Below, one piece after another: positions 41,325 through 46,374 of a stretch of 46,374 nucleotides of DNA. Every line of letters begins with the position of its first letter. The first letter of the stretch is position 1. The stretch lies in IMG/VR virus record IMGVR_UViG_3300028025_001311, positions 1-46,374 of that record; one strand, 5' to 3'. The DNA is from a virus. The notes beneath the pieces are model-generated. The model made no database searches. It saw only the letters and a list, made by a program, of their open reading frames with translations, and had not been told where the DNA came from. A program made the position numbers and the translations under genes.

Positions 41325-42923
41325 TTAATACCCAAATGTGGGATCTGCCATCTTCATTCCAGAGCCAGCAGAATTTAATGGATTGTAATCGAACAAACTA
41401 CTTCTAGGTCTGCTCATCACACCATAACGAATAGCATCATATAAGTGATCTTCAGCTTTAGTATCAATATCCTCTGGGTTCTTCTTGTCCAAAGGGATGA
41501 TGGGTAGCTGAGCAATCGTATTTACACAGTTGCTTGTTATAACTAGTCTTGGTTGATCTGTAAAGGGGTCAAGTTGTAGCCTTCTATGCAGCTCATTCTT
41601 ACCAGACACCCTACTTCCAGCACTTCTATCCGCTGGCCTCCACCTACAACCCTCTGCAATCATCTGTTCTGCCAGTGATGGACCTGTATCACCACGCTTA
41701 TGCCAGCAACTACTGTCCAATACACCATATCTTATAGTGCCATCGTTCTCTTCAGCCCTCATTACCATGTGAGCGAGGTCTTTGGCAAGCACCTTGCTAA
41801 CATATAGCTCACGATAGATAACCAATTGCTCACTTGGAGACACAGCAAACCACACCACAGCACTATAACTTCCGTATCCATAGTCACAAGCCCTAAATTT
41901 AGTCCAATTACTTGGGATGTGGAACGGTTCCACCACATGAATCTGCCTATTAAACTCAGGAAACGCTGCACCTTCAGCAATATCCCAGTTACCTTCTAAC
42001 AATTGCTTCCTCTGATGCTCAGGAAGTGACAACAACATGGTTTCATAGTCACCTGTCTGCATCAAGTAGGGGTTATCCGTCAACATAGCAGGGATAAACC
42101 TACGCTTAAACAGTGGTTGTCCCTCTTTACTGTGTCCTTTGGGATACACTAAGGTGGTTCCACTCTCAATATCTGTTGCATCAAACGCTTTTCCTGCTGG
42201 AGAAGGATCAATAAACATCTTCTTCACCCAAGCATGTCCCGGACCACCCGGATTTGTTGTAGCTCTCATGAAGATTGGTAGGTCTGATGCTGCTGTACGC
42301 AGACGAGAACGCATGTAGTTCCACGGAAATGGCGTATGCCACTGCGTCAACTCATCAAAACCAATCCAGCTAAACGCCAAACCCTGATATCTCAATACGT
42401 CTTCATCTCTATCAAGGTAGGACATCCATAGTCTAGCCCCTGATGGTGCTTCCCACTGCATCTTTCTCTCACTCCATTTGATGCCGGGATAAATCTTTGG
42501 ATAAAGCTCTTGGCTTTTCCAGATGAGTTCTCGAAGTTCCTCTGTCGTGTGACGCAGAAGCAACCCAGAAAACTGCGGATGCACCATATACCTAAGAGGA
42601 TCTGCAAGCATGGCATAACTTTTACCACCACCAGCAGCTCCACCATACAACACTTCCCTCTCTGAAGATGCTAAGAAGAATGTTTGAGGACCCGGATTGG
42701 GCTTAAACAACACTTCTCTCTCATCAGCTATTGGGAGTTGTGTCTCCTCCGAGCTTGCTATCGATATATTGGGTGAGCTTGCTGTAGCTTTCTGACTCGA
42801 AGTATCCGGTTTGGTCTTCTTTGCCGAGCCTCTTTTCGTACCTCTGCGCTTGCTCAAGGGCTTTTTGGAGCCTTCGGGCAAGGTTGCGGTAAGTAGTGGA
42901 TTTGTATCCGTGTTTTCGCTCAC
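41325..42923 (-). CDS. terL: Terminase large subunit
   Basis: 532 aa from GTG 42923. ATPase: Walker A GGAAGGGKS (residues 94-102), Walker B WIGFDELTQW, coupling-type RATTNPGG. Nuclease: FRACDYGYGSYSAVVWFAV and later GVLDSSCW and EDHLYDAIRYGV acidic positions. The first about 65 residues (Lys/Ser/Thr-rich, up to LPIADEREVLF) overlap the upstream gene by 200 bp in another frame. No ATG/GTG/TTG closer to the conserved part is in frame, so either this overprinted N-terminus is real or a rare start is used. Confidence 0.9.
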   Translation of the reverse strand: MSENTDTNPLLTATLPEGSKKPLSKRRGTKRGSAKKTKPDTSSQKATASSPNISIASSEETQLPIADEREVLFKPNPGPQTFFLASSEREVLYGGAAGGGKSYAMLADPLRYMVHPQFSGLLLRHTTEELRELIWKSQELYPKIYPGIKWSERKMQWEAPSGARLWMSYLDRDEDVLRYQGLAFSWIGFDELTQWHTPFPWNYMRSRLRTAASDLPIFMRATTNPGGPGHAWVKKMFIDPSPAGKAFDATDIESGTTLVYPKGHSKEGQPLFKRRFIPAMLTDNPYLMQTGDYETMLLSLPEHQRKQLLEGNWDIAEGAAFPEFNRQIHVVEPFHIPSNWTKFRACDYGYGSYSAVVWFAVSPSEQLVIYRELYVSKVLAKDLAHMVMRAEENDGTIRYGVLDSSCWHKRGDTGPSLAEQMIAEGCRWRPADRSAGSRVSGKNELHRRLQLDPFTDQPRLVITSNCVNTIAQLPIIPLDKKNPEDIDTKAEDHLYDAIRYGVMSRPRSSLFDYNPLNSAGSGMKMADPTFGY

Positions 42924-43197
42924 TCTTTATTCTCTTTAAAAGTCCAACATGACTAATCTCTCTGCCACTCACCTTAGTTAACCAAGCAGCCACCTGCCTA
43001 GAAGGATATTGTTTTAAATGCTTCTTAGCTTTTTCTAACGCCTCAAGCTCTGCAGGTATTGGCTGCAAGAGGTCAGGATCTGTTTCATCTTGTCGGTAGC
43101 CAAAAGGTATAGTTCTACCAATCTTTGGTATGGGTACATATGTTTCCTTATCTCTGGGCTGTGGCAATATCCAAGCCCCTAAGTCTCTCTCACTCAC
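42724..43197 (-). CDS. Hypothetical DNA-packaging-region protein (157 aa)
   Basis: 157 aa between the small and large terminase genes. It begins SERDLGAWILPQPRDKETYV and has a helical basic core (YPSRQVAAWLTKVSGREI; SHVGLLKRIKSERKHGYKST). The RQVA-WL---SGR-IS--GL--RI pattern reads as a helix-turn-helix. DNA binding for packaging is a reasonable guess. It overlaps terL by 200 bp and the small-terminase-like gene by 8 bp. Confidence 0.7.
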   Translation of the reverse strand: MSERDLGAWILPQPRDKETYVPIPKIGRTIPFGYRQDETDPDLLQPIPAELEALEKAKKHLKQYPSRQVAAWLTKVSGREISHVGLLKRIKSERKHGYKSTTYRNLARRLQKALEQAQRYEKRLGKEDQTGYFESESYSKLTQYIDSKLGGDTTPNS

Positions 43198-43558
43198 TCT
43201 TATCTTTGGCAGGTAAAATCATAATGCCAGATGGTGCTTCAATCTGAACCTTATCTGTTTTTACCAAGCCAGCCCTGTCTAACAAATCCTTTGCAGCATT
43301 GAGCTTCTCTTTCAAGCCAAGCTCTGTAGGATCGGCAATGCCACTAACAACAGCCATAGCTGCTCTAGGGGCGTTCATAGCGATGTAAAGCTGTGTAGCC
43401 TCAATCACTTCTTCCTTCAAGACATCCATGATTGCTTTAGTGTTGTAGCCTTCGCTATAGCCAGCAAGCTTCCTTGCTGTTACAGGATTGCCTCCAGCTT
43501 CAGCAAATAACACCTCAATGAATTTCTTCTGTTGTTCAGTTAGTTCTCTTTTAGCCAT
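43190..43558 (-). CDS. Terminase small subunit-like
   Basis: 122 aa. The N-terminal LTEQQKKFIEVLFAEAGGNP then TARKLAGYSEGYNTKAIMD is the helix-turn-helix of small terminases (the 'f----ggN---Aar-AGYs' signature). The rest is helical with AVVSGIADPTELGLKEKLNA and a beta tail (KVQIEAPSGIMILP). It would recognise phage DNA and recruit TerL, encoded two genes downstream. Confidence 0.82.
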   Translation of the reverse strand: MAKRELTEQQKKFIEVLFAEAGGNPVTARKLAGYSEGYNTKAIMDVLKEEVIEATQLYIAMNAPRAAMAVVSGIADPTELGLKEKLNAAKDLLDRAGLVKTDKVQIEAPSGIMILPAKDKSE

Positions 43559-43566
43559 ATGTTTCC

Positions 43567-43926
43567 TTATACCCTAGTTGCTGGATCAAAATATTCTTCA
43601 ACAGACACTGTTGCATCCATTGTGCTACCAGCCTCAGGAGTGATGGATAAATAGTCTCCAGCATTTAGAACAAGATAGGCTTGGTCAAACTTTAAGAAAT
43701 TGTAAGCAGACACTGTGTATCCACCCACTATAGAGTAGGATAGTCCTGTAGAAGTGTCATGCCAATCTATCTGTACTGTCTTATTACCACTTGTCTTGTT
43801 ACAAACAAATAACAACTCCACCTTAGAAGTGAAATTGTTAGGGCAAGTATAGACAGTGTTGGCACTACCTGCTGTCAGGTTTAGACCAACACTTCTAAAT
43901 CTAGAAGCTCTTGTATTGTCTATCAT
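43567..43926 (-). CDS. Beta-sandwich structural protein (119 aa)
   Basis: 119 aa, almost all beta strands: RFRSVGLNLTAGSANTVYTC, KVELLFVCNKTSGNKTVQID and GDYLSITPEAGSTMDATVS. This plan (surface strands, 'v-wy--s------- i-------a-----f----v-L--GD-L') is common in small virion-associated proteins of environmental phages. It is encoded upstream of the terminase genes. Its exact role is unknown. Confidence 0.65.
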   Translation of the reverse strand: MIDNTRASRFRSVGLNLTAGSANTVYTCPNNFTSKVELLFVCNKTSGNKTVQIDWHDTSTGLSYSIVGGYTVSAYNFLKFDQAYLVLNAGDYLSITPEAGSTMDATVSVEEYFDPATRV

Positions 43927-44081
43927 TTCTTCTTAGGTTTTATTTTGGCTTCAGACAAAGCAATGGCAATGGCTTGCTTGCGGTCTTTAACAACAGGGCC
44001 ACCTTTGCCTGAGTGTAAAGACTTGTCAGCATACTCACCCATCACCTTAGCAACTTTAGCTGTTTGCTTTTTAGTAGCCAT
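43923..44081 (-). CDS. DUF6496-like small basic protein (52 aa)
   Basis: Start ATG at 44081; stop overlaps the next ATG (ATGA at 43923-43926). 52 residues: MATKKQTAKVAKVMGEY, then LHSGKGGPVVKDRKQAIAIA, then a Lys-rich end. The 'vM-E----L-SGk-g--Vk-rkQAiAIAlSEA' core is the phage DUF6496 family (from memory). Strongly basic, so it may bind DNA inside the virion. One of a run of tiny basic genes. Confidence 0.8.
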   Translation of the reverse strand: MATKKQTAKVAKVMGEYADKSLHSGKGGPVVKDRKQAIAIALSEAKIKPKKK

Positions 44082-44239
44082 TATTTCTTCTTAGCTTTCA
44101 TTGGCTTACCAACACCAATCATGATAGCCACCATAGGCTTACCACCTTTACCCTCTTTAGCCATACACTTACCAGCAGCTTTACACTTGGCTGGTGTGGG
44201 GCATCCCTCACAAGGCTTAAATGCTTTCTTTGTAGCCAT
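44081..44239 (-). CDS. Small Cys-rich basic protein (52 aa)
   Basis: ATG at 44239; its TAA overlaps the next ATG by one base. 52 residues beginning MATKK with CEGCPTPAKCKAAGKC, a four-Cys cluster that could hold zinc, then a Lys/Gly-rich and Met-rich tail (EGKGGKPMVAIMIGVGKPM). No family is recognised. It belongs to the run of tiny basic genes upstream of the terminases. Confidence 0.7.
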   Translation of the reverse strand: MATKKAFKPCEGCPTPAKCKAAGKCMAKEGKGGKPMVAIMIGVGKPMKAKKK

Positions 44240-44550
44240 CATTTACCTTTCTTAGCTGTAGCAGCTTTCTTAACAGCGCCACCCTTAGCCATAGCTTTGA
44301 CAGGAGGCTTCATAGCATAACCACCACCCATCATCTTCTTCTCTTTGTTAGTGGCTGTACGGCTACCTCTTACAGGCATACCACCCTTAGCCATCTTTGT
44401 AGGAGGGGTAGGAGCTTTCTTGGTTTCTTCAAAAGCCTTACGCTCTAGCTCATTAGCCCTGTCCAAATAGGTGTTACGCACCTCTTGAGGAATGGAAGCG
44501 TCCTTAGCCTTCTCACGGTACATCTTAACTTTTTCTGCATCGGTAGCCAT
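44239..44550 (-). CDS. Small basic protein with AKGG motifs (103 aa)
   Basis: 103 aa. The N-terminal half is helical and acidic/basic mixed (DAEKVKMYREKAKDASIPQE; NTYLDRANELERKAFEE). The second half is disordered and basic with TKMAKGGMPVRGSRTATNKE and AMAKGGAVKKAATAKKGK. The AKGG motif occurs twice and is shared with several virion proteins. The charge and composition fit a packaged DNA-binding protein. ATGA coupling to the next gene. Confidence 0.7.
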   Translation of the reverse strand: MATDAEKVKMYREKAKDASIPQEVRNTYLDRANELERKAFEETKKAPTPPTKMAKGGMPVRGSRTATNKEKKMMGGGYAMKPPVKAMAKGGAVKKAATAKKGK

Positions 44551-44565
44551 AGTTTCTCCTTTTAG

Positions 44566-44835
44566 TTACCACTTAACCTTGTCTGCCCAATAAGCAGCAG
44601 ACATCTTACCCTTGTTAATGTTCTCAGCATGACGAGCTTTGAAGCTCTTCTGCCTAGCTTTCTCTTTCGGTGTATCTGGACTAGAGCCAGCACCACTAAC
44701 ACCTTGCTGTCCAAACCTAATTAGCTTCACTGTATCGCCCTCTTTGGCTAACACAGCATGACTCTTCGTAGGATGTTTCGGTGTAGCCTTAGGCTTGTTA
44801 TACCCGCTAAACTCTTCACTGCCTCTTTTAATCAT
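44566..44835 (-). CDS. Small basic phage protein (89 aa)
   Basis: 89 aa: FSGYNKPKATPKHPTKSHAV, then AKEGDTVKLIRFGQQGVSGA and a C-terminal RQKSFKARHAENINKGKMSA plus YWADKVKW. This compact, basic protein is seen in many phages ('ts-kk-vV-akeg-kvk-irFGq-GvsGa'; from memory). It resembles DNA-binding proteins in charge. It overlaps the preceding gene's stop by 4 bp. Confidence 0.75.
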   Translation of the reverse strand: MIKRGSEEFSGYNKPKATPKHPTKSHAVLAKEGDTVKLIRFGQQGVSGAGSSPDTPKEKARQKSFKARHAENINKGKMSAAYWADKVKW

Positions 44836-45062
44836 CTGAATTTGCTCACTTTCTTAGCAATTGTTTTTGGTTGTTTAACAAATTGCTTACCAGCTTTATC
44901 GCCAGCAGCTTTAGCTTTATTGGTTGCAGCCTTCTCAGCAGGAGACAAAGATTTCCAAGCAGCTTCAGGAAGATAACGCTTCTTCCCCTTAGAAGGACCA
45001 CCATCACTGGTAGTCCACTTCTGCTCTGTCCATTCTTTTAAAGACTTCTGAGAAGCTTTCAT
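44832..45062 (-). CDS. DUF5872-like small basic protein (76 aa)
   Basis: 76 aa: SLKEWTEQKWTTSDGGPSKG, then KRYLPEAAWKSLSPAEKAAT, then a KQFVKQPKTIAKKVSKFR tail. This matches the DUF5872 pattern ('SLk-Wt-qkW-tk-Gkps---g-rYLP--a---Ls--e-a-t-rakr-g---gkq---qPk-iA-K-k-yR') as I remember it. Strongly basic and possibly packaged with DNA. Coupled to its neighbours by 4-bp overlaps. Confidence 0.8.
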   Translation of the reverse strand: MKASQKSLKEWTEQKWTTSDGGPSKGKKRYLPEAAWKSLSPAEKAATNKAKAAGDKAGKQFVKQPKTIAKKVSKFR

Positions 45063-45238
45063 TTATAACCACCACCCTTAGCTTTATACAGCTTAGCTAC
45101 AAGCTGAGCCTTCCTAGCAGACCATTCACCAGCATCACCACCTTTGCTACCAGCTTTCACACTAGCAACTAACGCCTTACGCATTGTAGGCTTGGTGTAA
45201 TTGCCAGCTGCATTAACAGTGCTTTTCTTTGTAGCCAT
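45059..45238 (-). CDS. Small basic phage protein (59 aa)
   Basis: ATG at 45238, stop overlapping the next ATG. 59 residues: MATKKSTVNAAGNYTKPTM, then RKALVASVKAGSKGGDAGEW and SARKAQLVAKLYKAKGGGYK. The 'VN-aGNYTKP-mRk-l---ik-G-kGG--G-WSArKAQ-lak-YkakGGGYk' type is widespread in phage and host-associated genomes, function unknown. It overlaps the gene before by 26 bp. Confidence 0.75.
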   Translation of the reverse strand: MATKKSTVNAAGNYTKPTMRKALVASVKAGSKGGDAGEWSARKAQLVAKLYKAKGGGYK

Positions 45239-45494
45239 GTTGTTTCTTTCTTGGTATGTGCCTATGTTCTTTCCATCCTTCAGCTCTCATAGCTTCTTCA
45301 ACCTTGTCTAATGGAAATACATATCCTGTATGTTTCTCTAGCGATGCTCTAACATAATAAACATCACTGTGAAACAAATGCATCTTGTCTACATATCCTC
45401 TGTGTAACGCTAATGAAGCCTGTGTAAATACACTGTAGGGATATGTGTTTGTTAAGCCTCTGTCTTCTAGCTCTTGTCTGGTGTATAAGTTCAT
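45213..45494 (-). CDS. First gene of leftward late block (93 aa)
   Basis: 93 aa: MNLYTRQELEDRGLTNTYPY, then FTQASLALHRGYVDKMHLF, FHSDVYYVRASLEKHTGYVF and a basic C-terminus. It looks globular, with 'R--L--rG' at the start and Tyr/His-rich body. Ribosome site before the ATG is poor, so the start is not certain. It is the first coding sequence behind the long leader of the leftward late promoter. Function is unknown. Confidence 0.6.
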   Translation of the reverse strand: MNLYTRQELEDRGLTNTYPYSVFTQASLALHRGYVDKMHLFHSDVYYVRASLEKHTGYVFPLDKVEEAMRAEGWKEHRHIPRKKQHGYKEKHC

Positions 45495-45744
45495 AATGCT
45501 TTATGCTAACACACATAGCCTAGCTAAGGTGGTATGGTAGCATTTATTGCTACTCATAACAACCTATCCCAATGTATGTCTATAGTGTTGTTGACTGTTT
45601 ATATCACATAGTGAAATACAACCAACTATACCTAATATCTAGAACATACACCTAGAAAGCCCATAAGGGATGTGTTCATCTATGGCTGTTGTTAGCCCAC
45701 CCTTTTAGCAACAGCTTTTAACAAGTACCCACATCAAGTCTAGT

Positions 45745-45774
45745 CTGGTCAGTGTAAGGTGTTACCACTGCCAG
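45745..45774 (-). other. Leader hairpin 1
   Basis: CTGG-t-CAGTG (45745-45754) pairs with CACTG-CCAG (45766-45774): nine base pairs with one bulged base and an 11-nt loop. It lies in the leader between the leftward promoter and the first late gene. Confidence 0.5.
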
Positions 45775-45904
45775 TATCCAGAGCAGAACAACAGAGTGGC
45801 CCCTCTATCGTTCTCTCCGAGTCTTTTCTCTTCAGCAGCCGATTGCAAGCTCATTTCTTTACCTGTAGCCGGAAGGTAGCCTATACTTTTTCTTCGTATC
45901 GCCT

Positions 45905-45921
45905 GTATGCATAGAGCATAC
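45905..45921 (-). other. Leader hairpin 2
   Basis: GTATGC (45905-45910) and GCATAC (45916-45921) form a perfect 6-bp stem with a 5-nt loop, starting about 12 nt after the predicted transcription start of the leftward promoter. It could protect the 5' end of the message or bind a regulator. Confidence 0.45.
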
Positions 45922-45939
45922 ATGGTGCAGGTACGGGTA

Positions 45940-45967
45940 GTTTTACACATATTGAAACCAATGTCAA
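45940..45967 (-). promoter_or_regulatory. Leftward late promoter
   Basis: Read leftward: -35 TTGACA (45962-45967, full match), 16-bp spacer, -10 TAAAAC (45940-45945). It points at the late block, whose first gene starts at 45494, leaving a leader of about 440 nt. The -10 is weaker than at 35887 but the spacing and -35 are the same. Confidence 0.6.
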
Positions 45968-46046
45968 GCTTTTTCTGTAGGAGATAACAAATATGTTAGC
46001 TGTTTAGAAAATGGTCCATATGGGGTGTACTTATAGGTTGCTGTTT

Positions 46047-46076
46047 AAGTATCTAGTTGATACTTTTAACTATCAA
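46047..46076. promoter_or_regulatory. Overlapping inverted repeats, operator-like
   Basis: AAGTATC (46047-46053) / GATACTT (46059-46065) with a 5-nt centre overlaps TTGATA (46057-46062) / TATCAA (46071-46076). The two dyads share bases and also hold the CTAGTTGAT motif (46053-46061). The first dyad is also followed by T residues, so a weak terminator is a possible alternative. Confidence 0.45.
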
Positions 46077-46163
46077 GTTGCATGAAATTTCAATGAGAAC
46101 TATTCTTATTTGTTAACATCTGTGTGTACAGAAGGTAGCAGTTTGTGCAGCTTTATGTGCATA

Positions 46164-46185
46164 GTTGATCTGTCCCTAATTGTTT
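46164..46185. repeat. 22-bp direct repeat, copy 1
   Basis: Exact copy of 46253-46274 with an 89-bp period; the core is ctgtccctaattg. This copy contains the -35 element and spacer of the rightward promoter. Confidence 0.8.
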
Positions 46186-46193
46186 AATATACT
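46165..46193 (+). promoter_or_regulatory. Rightward early promoter
   Basis: -35 TTGATC (46165-46170), 17-bp spacer, -10 TATACT (46188-46193). The -35 and spacer fall inside direct-repeat copy 1. It points to the window end and, if the ends join, to the early operon starting at 54. Confidence 0.6.
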
Positions 46194-46252
46194 GAACATA
46201 ACAGTCCTTCCTAGCACTAGCGTGTACACATCTCTGATGCAACATAATGCAT

Positions 46253-46274
46253 GTTGATCTGTCCCTAATTGTTT
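46253..46274. repeat. 22-bp direct repeat, copy 2
   Basis: Exact second copy. Here the sequence after the repeat gives only a poor -10 (tatggc), so this copy may be a binding site or a weak second promoter. Confidence 0.8.
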
Positions 46275-46374
46275 TTATGGCTGTGTGGGAGCTGCCAAAT
46301 ATGGAGTTTGGTTAACAGGCTCTATTTTCCTGATTTTTGGACGAGGCCATATACAATAGCGCCTACACCCCCAC

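Larger units (their letters stand above)
45495..46374. other. 880-bp gene-free control region
   Basis: No convincing gene on either strand. It holds a leftward promoter (45940-45967), a structured leader (45495-45935), overlapping inverted repeats (46047-46076), a 22-bp direct repeat (46164-46185 and 46253-46274) and a rightward promoter (46165-46193). It also contains GCTGTTG (45685-45691) / CAACAGC (45709-45715) followed by TTTT, a weak rightward terminator candidate. If the window ends join, this region lies between the divergent late and early units, where an origin would be expected too. Confidence 0.75.

Noticed and set aside
45762-45950. 62-aa open frame on the - strand in the control region
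   Set aside because: Its ATG lies inside the predicted -10 of the leftward promoter, it has no ribosome site and its sequence looks unlike a protein; the region has hairpins instead.
1-46374. Terminal redundancy proving a closed genome
   Set aside because: The first and last bases of the window do not visibly repeat, so circular permutation or direct terminal repeats cannot be shown; joining of the ends is only inferred from the layout.
45495-46374. tRNA gene in the non-coding region
   Set aside because: No GTTC-A/GATTC-type T-loop with matching acceptor stem was found on either strand.

Overview
The window reads as one nearly complete genome of a short-tailed, T7/LUZ24-like dsDNA phage (Caudoviricetes, podovirus-like). 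The grounds are a T7-type primase-helicase and family A DNA polymerase, a portal/adaptor/nozzle short-tail module, large 'internal virion' ejection proteins and no tape measure or contractile-tail genes. The host is very probably Gram-negative, because there is a nested Rz/Rz1 spanin pair and a second small phage lipoprotein. There is no phage RNA polymerase gene, and the promoters I can see are sigma70-like, so transcription probably uses host RNA polymerase throughout. No integrase, repressor, tRNA, CRISPR array or insertion sequence was found, so a lytic lifestyle is likely.

Layout. Positions 54-13467 (+ strand) are a tightly coupled early/middle operon, with most genes overlapping by ATGA or a few bases. 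It starts with small accessory proteins, then primase-helicase, DNA polymerase, SSB-like protein, 5'-3' exonuclease, a DUF6378-like protein, and a nucleotide-metabolism block (thyX, nrdA, nrdB). That block is invaded by an HNH and two endonuclease VII-type genes. A perfect intrinsic terminator separates thyX from nrdA. The + genes end convergently, overlapping by 18 bp, with the - strand block.

Positions 45494-13450 (- strand) are the late block, read right to left. It opens with tiny basic proteins (44.0-45.5 kb), then TerS/TerL, portal, a 714-aa protein with a C-terminal Hint (intein-like) domain, scaffold, an HNH gene, and capsid with a putative decoration protein and tandem terminators. 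After these come fibre-tail adaptor, head-tail adaptor, nozzle, an S74-chaperone tail fibre, the lysis cassette (small membrane proteins, lipoprotein, Rz/Rz1, GH19 endolysin), and an ejection-protein operon. The ejection operon holds an HExxH peptidase-like protein, an 830-aa protein with 22/11-residue repeats, 70-, 160- and 466-aa proteins, and a 1703-aa protein with an ADP-ribosyltransferase-like segment.

Positions 45495-46374 are an 880-bp gene-free control region between the two diverging transcription units (divergent if the ends join). It holds a leftward near-consensus promoter with a long structured leader, a rightward promoter built on one copy of a 22-bp direct repeat, and overlapping inverted repeats that look like operators. 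Three leftward promoters share the plan TTGAC(A/T)-16/17 bp-TA(T/A)(A/G)AC. They stand before the late block, before the capsid and before the ejection-protein operon.

The most interesting points are the A-type BIL-like Hint domain in a structural protein, the mART-like segment inside a presumed injected protein, the 352-residue hendecad protein, and a recurring AKGG-type peptide motif in many virion and basic proteins. Others are an intergenic ATCAACTAG motif around the capsid gene and in the control region, homing-type nucleases at conserved gene ends, and a candidate PD-(D/E)XK protein. All functional calls come from reading motifs; no search was run.
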